The notes beneath the pieces were generated by a model. That model worked only from the letters and a program-made list of their open reading frames with translations. It ran no database searches and had not been told where the DNA came from. This document shows, one piece after another, positions 43,379-52,158 of a DNA stretch of 64,000 nt (position 1 is its first letter; each line of letters begins with the position of its first letter). The stretch is taken from assembly GCA_032119595.1 (NCBI GenBank), contig JAUMBQ010000006.1, forward strand, positions 558,001 to 622,000, written 5' to 3'. Origin of the DNA: JAGIBJ01 sp032119595 (GTDB lineage Bacteria > Actinomycetota > Thermoleophilia > Solirubrobacterales > Solirubrobacteraceae). The position numbers were made by a program, and so were the translations under genes.

Positions 43379-44005
43379 TCATCGGGGCTCCCGCCACATC
43401 AGATAGACGGTTGGCGCCCCGGGGAGCTTGACCTCACCATGGACCGCGAAGCCGAGCGTCGAGTAGAACGCAGCGGCATTCGGACTCCCAGCCTCCACGT
43501 AACACGGGAGCGCACGCTCGTCGGCGTAGATCAGCGTCGGTGCCAGGAGCGCGCCGCCGATGCCCTCGTGCCGGCGCTCCTCGGCCACGCCGAGCAGCGC
43601 CAGGTACAGGTGCGAGACGGCGGGGTGGCGCCGATCGAGCTCACGCTGGATGGCCCCGATGCGCTCATGGTTGCGAGCGACGCGAACCAGCGCCGAGAGC
43701 GTGCGGAGCTGCCCCGTCGGATGCCCTTTCCAGGCGCCGGGCGCCGCCCAGACCGCCGCGCCGGAGCCGTCGTCAGTCATGTAGGTGAGACCGTCGGCCG
43801 CGTGCTGGGCCAGCCGCAGCCGGAAGTCGGCCCGCACCCACCGCAGGCGAGCCGGGTGGTCGCGGTAGATCCAGCGGCTGAGCGGATCCTCCCGGAAGGC
43901 GGTGGCGAGCATCTGCGCGACCTGTGGGCGATCGGAGCGACGCACCTGCATCACGCGGTGCGTGCGAAAGCTCGACGTGACTGGGTCGTCCGACACTCTT
44001 TCCAT
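43379..44005 (-). CDS. GNAT-family N-acetyltransferase
   Basis: A 208-residue acetyl-CoA-dependent transferase. The CoA loop is GVAEERRHEGIGGALL and the closing strands are CYVEAGSPNAAAFYSTLGF, both typical of GNAT. The start MERVSDDPV at 44005 is a choice between several; there is no clear Shine-Dalgarno. An upstream 16-bp perfect palindrome (44079-44094) may control it. Substrate unknown. Confidence 0.85.
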   Translation of the reverse strand: MERVSDDPVTSSFRTHRVMQVRRSDRPQVAQMLATAFREDPLSRWIYRDHPARLRWVRADFRLRLAQHAADGLTYMTDDGSGAAVWAAPGAWKGHPTGQLRTLSALVRVARNHERIGAIQRELDRRHPAVSHLYLALLGVAEERRHEGIGGALLAPTLIYADERALPCYVEAGSPNAAAFYSTLGFAVHGEVKLPGAPTVYLMWREPR

Positions 44006-44078
44006 CGTACGTGGGAGGGCCGCGAACCGGCCCGCGCTCCGTAGAAGGGGCGCATTCAGCGACCACCCGCCGACCTCG

Positions 44079-44094
44079 CTGGACGATCGTCCAG
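44079..44094. promoter_or_regulatory. 16-bp perfect palindrome upstream of GNAT gene
   Basis: CTGGACGATCGTCCAG lies 74 bases before the chosen GNAT start, in a 233-base gap. It looks like a dimeric repressor site. No cognate regulator is adjacent. Confidence 0.45.
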
Positions 44095-44238
44095 GAACCT
44101 GGCAAACGTGATGCACACGCGCCACAATGAATCCACCGAAGCCGGCGGGGCGCCTCTCCCCCAAGGTGGCCCCGCCGCCGCTTCGCTTGCTCGGTCGCGG
44201 CTGAATCGCTGCACGACCGGCGAGGGGTCCGTGCTGAC

Positions 44239-45207
44239 TTACGCGGGCCGCGGACGATCGAGGTCGATGTCGTCCTGGGAGCGGGGATCGTCGAGCGGTT
44301 CGAGGTGCGTGAAGACGCTGCAGAACCCGGTGAGCTCACGGCCCAGCGTGGCCTCGACGACCTCGGCGAAGTCGTGGCCGCGCTGCACGGTCCAGTCGCC
44401 CGGCACCAGGACGTGCACCGACACGAACGCCCGGCGTCCGGCTCGGCGCGTACGCAGGGCGTGGAACTGGACCTCGTGCGAGGACAGTTGCTTCAGCGCG
44501 CCCTCGATGCGCCCGAGTTCGTCGGGTTCCAGGGCCCGGTCCATGAGGCCGTTCGCTGAACGCTTCACGAGACGCGTCCCGGTCACGACGATGTTCGCCG
44601 CGACCACCAGCGCGATGATCGGGTCGAGCGTGTTCCAGCCCGTGAGCACGACCGCGATGACGCCGATGATCACGCCGGCCGACGTCCACACGTCGGTCAT
44701 GAGGTGCTGGCCGTCGGCTTCGAGGACGACCGACCCGTGCTGCGCGCCGACGCGGATCAGTCGTCGCGCCATCAGCAGGTTGATCACGCTGGCGACGGCC
44801 GACACGGTGACGCCGACCGCGATGTCGTCGACAGCCTGGGGGTTGAACAGTCGGTCGACCGCCGAGAAGGCGATCGTGCCGGCCGCCAGCAGGATGAGTC
44901 CGCCCTCGAAGCCGGCGGAGAAGTAATCGGCCTTGTCGTGGCCGTAGGCGTGGTCCTCGTCGGGCGGGCGCGAAGCGAAGTGCACGACGGTCAGCGCCAC
45001 GATCGCGGCGACCAGGTTGACGACCGATTCGGCGGCGTCGGAGAGCAGGCCGACCGACCCGGTGACGGCCCAGGCCCCCGTCTTGAGCGCGATGGTGAGC
45101 ACCGCCGCGGCGACCGAAAAGCGCAGGACCGCGACGAGTTCCCGCTGGCGCTGGCCGTCCGGATGCTCGACTGCGGCGCCAGGTGCGATGTTGGCTGGCG
45201 CCCCCAC
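44239..45207 (-). CDS. Cation diffusion facilitator (CDF) metal exporter
   Basis: A 322-residue CDF protein exporting divalent metals such as Zn, Mn, Fe or Co in exchange for protons. Six helices are visible, with the metal-site motif SDAAES in helix 2 and HLMTDVWTS in helix 5. The cytoplasmic loop HAYGHDKADYFSAGFEG and the C-terminal ferredoxin-like domain with HALRTRRAGRRAFVSVHV are typical. The site Ser-Asp...Glu rather than Asp/His in helix 2 leaves metal choice open. GTG start. It is downstream of the chromate transporter gene on the same strand, 72 bases apart. Confidence 0.9.
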   Translation of the reverse strand: MGAPANIAPGAAVEHPDGQRQRELVAVLRFSVAAAVLTIALKTGAWAVTGSVGLLSDAAESVVNLVAAIVALTVVHFASRPPDEDHAYGHDKADYFSAGFEGGLILLAAGTIAFSAVDRLFNPQAVDDIAVGVTVSAVASVINLLMARRLIRVGAQHGSVVLEADGQHLMTDVWTSAGVIIGVIAVVLTGWNTLDPIIALVVAANIVVTGTRLVKRSANGLMDRALEPDELGRIEGALKQLSSHEVQFHALRTRRAGRRAFVSVHVLVPGDWTVQRGHDFAEVVEATLGRELTGFCSVFTHLEPLDDPRSQDDIDLDRPRPA

Positions 45208-45279
45208 GCGTGCAGTGTCGCACCCGCGGCCGGGCCGCGCGCGACCCGGCGGGCCTTGGCGGGCGCTCGCCGGAGTCCG

Positions 45280-46572
45280 TCAGCGCGGCACGGTGCCGCC
45301 GGCAGCGGCCACGGCGACGCCCACGAGCGCGGCGCCGATGAGCACCACGAGGAGTGGGGCGCGGCGCGACAGCAGCAGCGGAACTGCCAGCGCGAGGACG
45401 ATCCACTGCCACGTGGTGGAGAGCCCGGCGGCGAGCGGGACCGCGGAGCCGAGAATGGCACCGAGGGCCGCCGGCCCGCTGCCGTCGAGGAAGGCGCGGG
45501 CGCGAACGCTGTCGCGAATCCGCTCAAAGTGGTGGCCAGCGAAGGCGATCACGATCACCGACGGGCCGAACGCGAACAGCCCGGCGATGATCGCCCCAGG
45601 GATCCCTGCCGCCGACCAGCCGACGGCGGCGATCGTGTTCGTCACCGGGCCGGGGGTGATCTGGCCGACGGCCACGGCGCTCAGGAATTGGGCCTCGGTC
45701 AGCCAGCCGTGCACGTCGACTGCGTCCGACTGCATCAGCGGGACGATCACGAATCCTCCGCCGTAGGACAGTCCGCCGACCTTGAAGGCCGTCCACGCGA
45801 GCGAAGCGAGCGTCGACGCGTTCCAGCCGCTCGCCGCCCCCAGCGGCAGCCACATGGGGACGAACGACGCGAGTCCTCCATCGCGCCCGCGACCAGGCCG
45901 GCTGCGGCGCAGGCGCGAACGGCCTGCGACGTTCGCGCTCGCGGGCTGGTCCGCGTCGCCGCCACCGCCCTTCCCGGCACGACCCGCGCCACCGCGCTGG
46001 ATCGCCAACTCAGCGAGCCCGCAGCCCAACAGCACCAGCACGACGAGCGCCCCCGCGAGCGCGGCGCCGATGGCTCCCGCGGCGACCCACCCGACCCAGC
46101 GCACCCGGGCGGCGCGATCGAGGGCGCGGCGAAGACTGTCGCCGAGGAGCTGGGACCCCGCAAAGATCGCGACGGCGGGGACCGCCGCGCCCGCGCCCGC
46201 GCCCGCGCCGAGCACCCAGAGCGGAGGACTCGCCGCAAGCAGGATCGACGCAAGCGCCACCACCATCACGAGCCCGGGCAGGATGAATCCGAGTGCTCCG
46301 AGGAGCGCCCCGCGCCGTCCCCCGAGCACCCCGGCGCAATAGATCGCGAGCTGCGTCGAGGCGGGGCCTGGGATCAGACCGGTCGCGGCGACGGCGTCCT
46401 GGAATCGATGCGGGTCGATCCACCGTTCGCGCTCGACGACGAGCTGCCGCAGCAGCACGATGTGCGCTGGCGGTCCACCGAACCCGATCACACCAATCCG
46501 GGTCCACTCCCGCGCAATTCGGCCCAGCGAGGGCGGCGGCGCGAGCGGCGAATCGAGGACGATTTCGGACAT
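45280..46572 (-). CDS. chrA: Chromate transporter (ChrA family, long chain)
   Basis: A 430-residue transporter made of two homologous halves. The first has GVIGFGGPPAHIVLL and IPGPASTQLAIYCAG. The second has KVGGLSYGGGFVIVPLM and VGQITPGPVTNT. A hydrophilic Gly/Arg-rich linker (about 215-255) separates them. CHR proteins expel chromate or take up related anions; the motif set is complete. The start MSEIVLDSP at 46572 was chosen over an upstream in-frame Met that lacks family sequence. It is divergent from the beta-helix gene. Confidence 0.9.
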   Translation of the reverse strand: MSEIVLDSPLAPPPSLGRIAREWTRIGVIGFGGPPAHIVLLRQLVVERERWIDPHRFQDAVAATGLIPGPASTQLAIYCAGVLGGRRGALLGALGFILPGLVMVVALASILLAASPPLWVLGAGAGAGAAVPAVAIFAGSQLLGDSLRRALDRAARVRWVGWVAAGAIGAALAGALVVLVLLGCGLAELAIQRGGAGRAGKGGGGDADQPASANVAGRSRLRRSRPGRGRDGGLASFVPMWLPLGAASGWNASTLASLAWTAFKVGGLSYGGGFVIVPLMQSDAVDVHGWLTEAQFLSAVAVGQITPGPVTNTIAAVGWSAAGIPGAIIAGLFAFGPSVIVIAFAGHHFERIRDSVRARAFLDGSGPAALGAILGSAVPLAAGLSTTWQWIVLALAVPLLLSRRAPLLVVLIGAALVGVAVAAAGGTVPR

Positions 46573-46680
46573 CGCGCGACACGCTAAGCGACCGCCGCCC
46601 GACGGTTGCGAAATGTCACAAGATGTCCCCTTGTGGACCAACAGGCCACACATGGCACCCCGAAACGGTGCGACGTTCGC

Positions 46681-46686
46681 TACGTT
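46681..46686 (+). promoter_or_regulatory. Putative -10 element for the gene at 46694
   Basis: TACGTT ends seven bases before the GTG start, suggesting a leaderless transcript. Confidence 0.35.
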
Positions 46687-46693
46687 GCGGTAA

Positions 46694-48664
46694 GTGCGCC
46701 AACGCGTTCTTATCCCCCTGGTCCTGCTCTGGGCGCTCGCCGCCGCCTCGCCGACGCTCGCTGCGGTGCCCGTCGGCGACGACGGATCGCTGCGGCCGAC
46801 CGACGGCGCTGAACTCCTCGAGGCGGTCGATCAGGCCAAGGCCTCCACGTTGGGTCGCCCTGTCCCAACGCGCATCGTGCTCGCCGAGGGCGACTACGAG
46901 ATCGACCGAGCGATCGTCCTCGACGACGCCGATGGCGACACGATCGAAGGCTCAGGGGCCGGGGGCACTCGGATCGTCGGCACGAACGCGACCACGACGC
47001 TGCTGCGGATCACCGGCGAGGGAACGAGCGTGACCGACGTATCGCTGGTGCCCGCCGGGTCAGGCTCGGCTGCGTTCCCCGTCGCGTCCGTCAGCGACGG
47101 CGCCGCCTTCAACAACTTCCTCGTCTTCGTGCCGAGTTCGCTGCCGAACGTGACCGCCGTCGAGACCAGCGGCAGCGGAGCGATCATCACGAACCCCGAG
47201 ATCGAGAGCGAAGCCTCGCGTCCCGCGATCCGCAATTCCGGCAACGTGGAGATCCGCGGCGGCTCCCTCTACGGCGGCAATCCGACCCTTGACCTCGGCG
47301 GCGCCACGACGCCGGCCGGATCGGTGATCGACCACGTGGTGATCTCCGGTGGCGAGACCACTACCTCCGTCGTCCGCACGCAGGCCGCGAACGCCGCCGT
47401 GGCCGTGACCTTCACCAACGTGACCGTCAACGGCGGCGCCGAGGACGCGACGCTGATCGATGTGCAGGGCGCCAGCAACCCTGGTGGTTCCGTCGATCTC
47501 GACCTCAGCTTCTCGACGCTTTCCGGCGCGCCCGACAGCACCGCGGTGCAGCTTGCCAGCGGCGCGGCGACCTCCGCCACGACGGCCCGGTTCGTCGGCC
47601 TCCTCGCGCTCGGGTCCGGGACGACCATCGGCTGCGCCACCAGCGGCACGCCAGCCTCCGCCACCATCGAGGGCATCTATCGCAATGGCTCGCTCGCGTC
47701 CGGGTCGGCCTGTGCCATCAGCGAGTCCGGCCGCCGCTCGGGAGGCGACCCGGCGCTGACCACCGCGTACGGCCTGCGCTGGGGCTCACCGGCCATCGAC
47801 GCGGTCGCCCCGCCGGTCAACGCACTCTTCGACGCACGCCGCGGAATGCGTACGAGCACCGGCCCCGGCACGCCGGAATCAACGCCGACCGACCTCGGCG
47901 CTATCGAGTACCAGTACCTCGCTCCGTGGCTCGACGAGATCGTCGTCGACGACGACAACGAGGACGGCCTCGTGCAGTTTTCCGTCGCCGCAGGCGACGA
48001 GAACGATGGCGAATCCGATCTCCTCACCATCACCTGGCGGTTCCCCGACGGCACCACCGCTTCCGGGGCCACCGCATCCCACCAGTTCACTACCGCAGAC
48101 GTGGGCGACGTCACCGTGAGCGCGACGGATCCGAGCGGACTCACGACGACGGCCTTGGTCGCATCCGCGGTCGACCTCGGGCCCGCTGACCCGAAGGATG
48201 ACGAGGACCCCGGCGAGCCGACACCCACACCGTCGCCGTCGCTGCAGACGCTGCCGGAGACCATCGATCGGCCACGGCCGACACCCGAGAAGCAGCTGCC
48301 ATTCACTGCGCCCAGCACCGGGGCGCTCAAGGCCCTCACCCGGACCCAGTCGCGCGCCCGACGCTCTTCCGGCCGAGCATCGGGCCTCGGCCCCGCCCGA
48401 CCGGGCGAAGCCTCGCTCCAGCTCAAGCTGGACCGCGCCGCCAACATCACCGTGATCGTCCGCCGGAGCGAGGGCACCCGTTTCCTCGCGGTCCCGAACG
48501 CTCGGTTCTCAAAGGACACGGGAGCCGGCACCACCATCGTGCACCTCTCCGCACGCGTCGGCACGGCCACGCTGCGTATCGGGCTCTATCGCGTCACAAT
48601 CTTGGTGCGGCCCTCTGCGGGGCCCGCCGAGCGACGCGACCTCTTCATTCGCGTCATCCGGTAG
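46694..48664 (+). CDS. Exported parallel beta-helix-like protein
   Basis: A 656-residue exported protein with a signal peptide (VLIPLVLLWALAAASPTLAA). Residues 35-400 consist of short strands and turns with patterns like GDTIEGSGAGGTRIVG and VIDHVVISGG, typical of right-handed beta-helices (pectate-lyase-like). A PKD-like segment follows (about 415-490, with VSATDPSG). A Pro-rich linker and a C-terminal beta module close the protein. No catalytic residues can be assigned. It is divergent from the chromate transporter across 121 bases. Confidence 0.7.
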   Translation: MRQRVLIPLVLLWALAAASPTLAAVPVGDDGSLRPTDGAELLEAVDQAKASTLGRPVPTRIVLAEGDYEIDRAIVLDDADGDTIEGSGAGGTRIVGTNATTTLLRITGEGTSVTDVSLVPAGSGSAAFPVASVSDGAAFNNFLVFVPSSLPNVTAVETSGSGAIITNPEIESEASRPAIRNSGNVEIRGGSLYGGNPTLDLGGATTPAGSVIDHVVISGGETTTSVVRTQAANAAVAVTFTNVTVNGGAEDATLIDVQGASNPGGSVDLDLSFSTLSGAPDSTAVQLASGAATSATTARFVGLLALGSGTTIGCATSGTPASATIEGIYRNGSLASGSACAISESGRRSGGDPALTTAYGLRWGSPAIDAVAPPVNALFDARRGMRTSTGPGTPESTPTDLGAIEYQYLAPWLDEIVVDDDNEDGLVQFSVAAGDENDGESDLLTITWRFPDGTTASGATASHQFTTADVGDVTVSATDPSGLTTTALVASAVDLGPADPKDDEDPGEPTPTPSPSLQTLPETIDRPRPTPEKQLPFTAPSTGALKALTRTQSRARRSSGRASGLGPARPGEASLQLKLDRAANITVIVRRSEGTRFLAVPNARFSKDTGAGTTIVHLSARVGTATLRIGLYRVTILVRPSAGPAERRDLFIRVIR

Positions 48665-48737
48665 TCCGCTTCGCCGCCGATCTCTGGAAGAATGTCCAGG
48701 GGTCGCTGATCTTCTTCGAGCGCCGCGACCACCAGCC

Positions 48738-50072
48738 ATGATCGAGCACGCACCAGCCACACAGACCTGGAGCAACTGGGCCGGCCAGCAGCACTGCACG
48801 CCGGCGACCGTCGCCCGCCCGCGCAGCGAGGCCGAACTCCAATGGTCGATCGAGCGCGCCGCCGCGGACGGCGAGGTCATCCGCGCGATCGGCTCCGGCC
48901 ATTCCTTCACCGATGCGTGCGTCACCGACGGTTGCCACGTCGACCTGTGCCACATGCGCCAGCTCCTGGACGCCGACCCCGTCACCGGGCTCGTGCGCGT
49001 CCAGGCCGGCATACGGCTTCACGAGCTCACCGAGGCCCTCCACGAGCGCGGCCTGGCCCTCGAGAACCAGGGCGACATCGACCAGCAGACGCTTGCTGGC
49101 GCGCTCGCCACCGCGACCCACGGAACGGGTGAGGCGTTCCGCAACCTGTCCTCCGGGGTCGTCGGCTGCCGGATCGCCCTGGCTGACGGGACCGTCCGCG
49201 AGCTCACCGCTGAGCGTGACCCGGACCTGCTCCGGGCCGCCCGGGTGAGCGTCGGGGCGCTTGGCGTGATCACCGAGCTGACGCTCCAGACCGTGCCGTC
49301 GTTCCGGCTGCGCAAGCTGGAGGAGCCCCGCCCACTCCGCGAGACGCTCGATGCCTTCGACGAACTCGCCGCAGCGCACGATCACTACGAGCTCTACGCG
49401 TTCCCTTACAGCCAGACGTGCCTGAGCTTTGCGAGCGACCGCACCGACGAACCACCGGCGCCCCTTCCGGCGTGGCGCAAGTGGCTCGTCGACGACCTCG
49501 TCGCCAACCGCGGCCTGGAAGCCTTCTCGCGCGCGGGCCGGCGGTTCCCCTCACGCGCCCCGCAGATCTCCCGCACGATGACTCGGATGCTGTCGCGCGA
49601 CGTGCGGGTCGATCACAGCCATCGCGTGTTTGCAAGTGAGCGCCGCGTGCGGTTCACGGAGATGGAATACGCGATCCCTCGCGCCGATGTGCGTGAGGCG
49701 CTGGAGGCCGTGCTGGCGCTGATCGAGCGCGACCGCATCGGCGTCACCTTCCCGATTGAGGTCCGCACCACGGCCCCCGACGATGCGTTCCTCTCGACCG
49801 CGTTCGAGCGGCCGACGGCCTACATCGCCGTGCACCAGTTCTCCGGCATGCCGTACGAGCCCTACTTCCGGGCCGTGGAGTCGATCATGGATGGCTTCGG
49901 CGGCCGCCCGCACTGGGGCAAACGCCATTTCCAGACCGCCGAGACCCTCGCGCCGCGGTATCCGGCCTGGGAGCAGTTCCAAGCCGCCCGCGCCGAGCTC
50001 GATCCGACCGGCCGATTCACCAACGACTACGTGCGTCGCTGCCTCGGGCCACCACCCGCGGAGCTCGCGTGA
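48738..50072 (+). CDS. FAD-linked sugar-lactone oxidase (D-arabinono/L-gulono-lactone oxidase type)
   Basis: A 444-residue oxidoreductase with an FAD-binding type 4 domain at the N-terminus. IGSGHSF at 51-57 places the His that can bind FAD covalently (H55). GALATATHGTG is the second flavin loop. The C-terminal ALO domain ends with HWGKRHF and the conserved DPTGRFTNDY-like segment. Enzymes of this type oxidise aldono-lactones or alditols with oxygen. It overlaps the next gene by four bases (GTGA), an adjacency seen in other actinobacteria. Confidence 0.88.
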   Translation: MIEHAPATQTWSNWAGQQHCTPATVARPRSEAELQWSIERAAADGEVIRAIGSGHSFTDACVTDGCHVDLCHMRQLLDADPVTGLVRVQAGIRLHELTEALHERGLALENQGDIDQQTLAGALATATHGTGEAFRNLSSGVVGCRIALADGTVRELTAERDPDLLRAARVSVGALGVITELTLQTVPSFRLRKLEEPRPLRETLDAFDELAAAHDHYELYAFPYSQTCLSFASDRTDEPPAPLPAWRKWLVDDLVANRGLEAFSRAGRRFPSRAPQISRTMTRMLSRDVRVDHSHRVFASERRVRFTEMEYAIPRADVREALEAVLALIERDRIGVTFPIEVRTTAPDDAFLSTAFERPTAYIAVHQFSGMPYEPYFRAVESIMDGFGGRPHWGKRHFQTAETLAPRYPAWEQFQAARAELDPTGRFTNDYVRRCLGPPPAELA

Positions 50073-51307
50073 GCCTCGCGCAGACCGCACTGCCCGGGCG
50101 ATGCGCCGAACACCTAGCTGCCCTGAGCGATGTCGAGGCGCCGCTGGCGTATGTCGACCTCGACGCCTTCGAAAGCAACGCCGGGGCGCTCCTGGCCGAG
50201 GCCGGGACGCTGCCGATCCGCGTCGCGAGCAAGTCGCTGCGCTGCACGGCGCTCATCCGCCAGGCGCTCGACCTGGACCCTCGCTTCCAGGGCGTGATGG
50301 CCTTCACCGTCGACGAGGCACTCCACCTCGCCCAGGAGGGCATCGACGACATTCTGATCGCCTATCCCAGCGTCGACCGCACGGCCTTTGCCGCCCTGGC
50401 GGCCTGGATCCGCGATCACCCTGACCAGGTCATCCGCCCGATGGTCGACTGCGAGGAGCACCTGGCCCTCATCGCCGAGGCCGCACTCGCCGCGCAGACC
50501 GAAATCCGCGTCTGCGTGGATGTCGACACGGCCTGGCGGCCCTTCGGAGGACGTGGCCCGGCCGTCGGCTCCAAGCGTTCGCCCCTGCGCTCGCCCCAGG
50601 ACGTGACGGACCTGATCCGCACGGTCGCGCAAATGCGCGGCGTTCGCATCGATGCCCTGATGGCCTACGACGGCCAGATCGCCGGCGTCGGCGACCGGCC
50701 GCCTGGGCGCGCAATGCGCGGTCGCGGGATCCGCTTCATGCAGCGCCGCTCCCTGGCGGAGCTCCACCACCGCATTCCGCGCGTGATCGCGGCGGCGCGC
50801 ATCGCGATCGAAGCGACCGGCGGCACGCTCGACCTCGTGAACGTCGGCGGGACGGGCAGCCTCTCGCGGATTCGTGACCTCACCGGGATCACCGAGCTGG
50901 CCGCCGGGTCGGGCTTCTACGCGCCGACGCTCTTTGATGCGTACGACCACCTCTTCCTCACGCCCGCCGCATTCTTCGTGCTGCCCGTGGTGCGCGCCCC
51001 CGCCGAGAGCGTGGTGACCGTGCTCGGCGGCGGGTACATCGCGTCGGGCGCTACCGGCCCCGACCGCGCCCCCCAGCCGGTGTACCCGCCCGACCTCTCG
51101 TTCGACCCGAACGAGGGCGCCGGCGAGGTTCAGACGCCGCTACTGGGCGACGGAACCGCAGCCCTCGGCATCGGCAGCCGCGTCGTCCTGCGGCACGCGA
51201 AGGCCGGCGAGCTCTGCGAGCGCTTCGATCGCCTCCACATCCTGCGGGGCGGCGTGCTGGTCGACGTCGTGCCGACGTACCGCGGTGAAGACAAGACCTT
51301 CCTCTAG
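50069..51307 (+). CDS. Fold-type III PLP enzyme, D-threonine aldolase/D-serine dehydratase-like
   Basis: A 412-residue protein with an alanine-racemase-type barrel. Lys55 in RVASKSLRC is the expected PLP lysine. The C-terminal beta domain has the HAKAGELCE segment, where D-threonine aldolase and D-serine dehydratase hold a metal by His and Cys. It is often annotated as amino acid deaminase/aldolase. It is translationally coupled to the lactone oxidase. Substrate is not determined; a link between the two reactions is plausible but unproven. Confidence 0.85.
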   Translation: MSLAQTALPGRCAEHLAALSDVEAPLAYVDLDAFESNAGALLAEAGTLPIRVASKSLRCTALIRQALDLDPRFQGVMAFTVDEALHLAQEGIDDILIAYPSVDRTAFAALAAWIRDHPDQVIRPMVDCEEHLALIAEAALAAQTEIRVCVDVDTAWRPFGGRGPAVGSKRSPLRSPQDVTDLIRTVAQMRGVRIDALMAYDGQIAGVGDRPPGRAMRGRGIRFMQRRSLAELHHRIPRVIAAARIAIEATGGTLDLVNVGGTGSLSRIRDLTGITELAAGSGFYAPTLFDAYDHLFLTPAAFFVLPVVRAPAESVVTVLGGGYIASGATGPDRAPQPVYPPDLSFDPNEGAGEVQTPLLGDGTAALGIGSRVVLRHAKAGELCERFDRLHILRGGVLVDVVPTYRGEDKTFL

Positions 51308-51311
51308 CGAC

Positions 51312-51351
51312 GCCTGAGTCCGCGGCTCTGCACGCCGCCTTGGACTCAGGC
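51312..51351. terminator. Extended hairpin after the PLP-enzyme gene
   Basis: A 10-bp stem gcctgagtcc/ggactcaggc encloses a second stem gcggc/gccgc. It lies four bases after the stop codon and before the minus-strand frame at 51358. Confidence 0.5.
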
Positions 51352-51357
51352 AGCTCG

Positions 51358-51468
51358 TCAGGCGGTGTCGCGATCCCGGCGGCGATCGGCGCGCTTGGTG
51401 CGCACACGGAGCACGACGACGACCGCGACGAGCGCGGCGCCAAGCCAGGTGACGACGTCGGTAAGCAC
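51358..51468 (-). CDS. Possible small single-helix membrane protein
   Basis: A 36-codon frame from GTG: an N-terminal MLTDVVTW, a strong hydrophobic helix (LGAALVAVVVVL) and a basic tail (RVRTKRADRRRDRDT). The helix-then-basic pattern is typical of small membrane proteins. No Shine-Dalgarno sequence is visible; TATCTT lies about six bases upstream and could be a -10. It is divergent from the 51547 gene across 78 bases. Real but unproven. Confidence 0.4.
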   Translation of the reverse strand: MLTDVVTWLGAALVAVVVVLRVRTKRADRRRDRDTA

Positions 51469-51546
51469 GCCACCAAGATAGTCGCGAGGGCAGGCCGGGG
51501 CCGATTGCACCATCGGCTGGCGGTTCGGCCGTAGTCTGGTGAGGCG

Positions 51547-52068
51547 ATGTTGACCAGCCGCGTCACCCGGATCCAACGCGTGGACGCGGCCGTCGACGAA
51601 CTCCTCCTGCCGCCGGCGATCTGGAAGACGTGCCCGTGGGAGCCGCACGAGCTCATCGAGACCGGGCTTCGCCAGTGGCTGCGGTGCGCCGGCGTCGCCC
51701 TGCAGGACGGCCAGGTGATCGGCATGCCGTCGCGAGCCGTCGACGAAGCCTGGCACGGCCTGATCCTCTGCACCGCGCGCTACGCGCACTTCTGCGACTC
51801 CGCCTACGGCCGGTTCCTCCATCACCACCCCGAGGGCGACCATGCCGAGGGCGACCCGCCGCCACGATCGAGGCGTCGTGGCAGTACCGAGCCGGGCAGC
51901 ATGCAGCAGCAGCTCGCGCGAACGATCGCGGCTTGGACGCTCGTCGCCAAACCAGACGAAGCGTGCGTGCTGTGGGACATCGACAAGCGAATCGGCGTCG
52001 AGGATCCATGGGGGATCGACCCTGGATTCGTGATCGAGATCACCGAGGTCGTCGCCTCCCGCTCGTGA
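51547..52068 (+). CDS. Conserved protein with PSxxVDxxWH and FCxxxxGRFLHHxP motifs
   Basis: A 173-residue cytoplasmic protein of unknown function. The core PSRAVDEAWHGLILCT, then RYAHFCDSAYGRFLHHHP, resembles the His-rich part of the glycine-rich-domain (DUF1399-like) family. The His and Cys residues could bind a metal; this is inference. A loop of Pro/Arg (about 100-115) interrupts the fold. GAGG is close to the ATG, and TAGTCT eleven bases upstream could be a -10. A downstream TetR gene is 90 bases away. Confidence 0.6.
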   Translation: MLTSRVTRIQRVDAAVDELLLPPAIWKTCPWEPHELIETGLRQWLRCAGVALQDGQVIGMPSRAVDEAWHGLILCTARYAHFCDSAYGRFLHHHPEGDHAEGDPPPRSRRRGSTEPGSMQQQLARTIAAWTLVAKPDEACVLWDIDKRIGVEDPWGIDPGFVIEITEVVASRS

Positions 52069-52146
52069 GCGAAAGCCGACTCTGGGGCTCCGGATTCGGC
52101 GCCCCCGAAAGGTCCAGCCGGGATGCCGAAATGGTTCGCGCGGGCC

Positions 52147-52152
52147 TAAACT
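52147..52152 (+). promoter_or_regulatory. Putative -10 element for the TetR gene
   Basis: TAAACT ends six bases before the ATG at 52159, with no ribosome-binding sequence. Confidence 0.4.
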
Positions 52153-52158
52153 GGTCGA

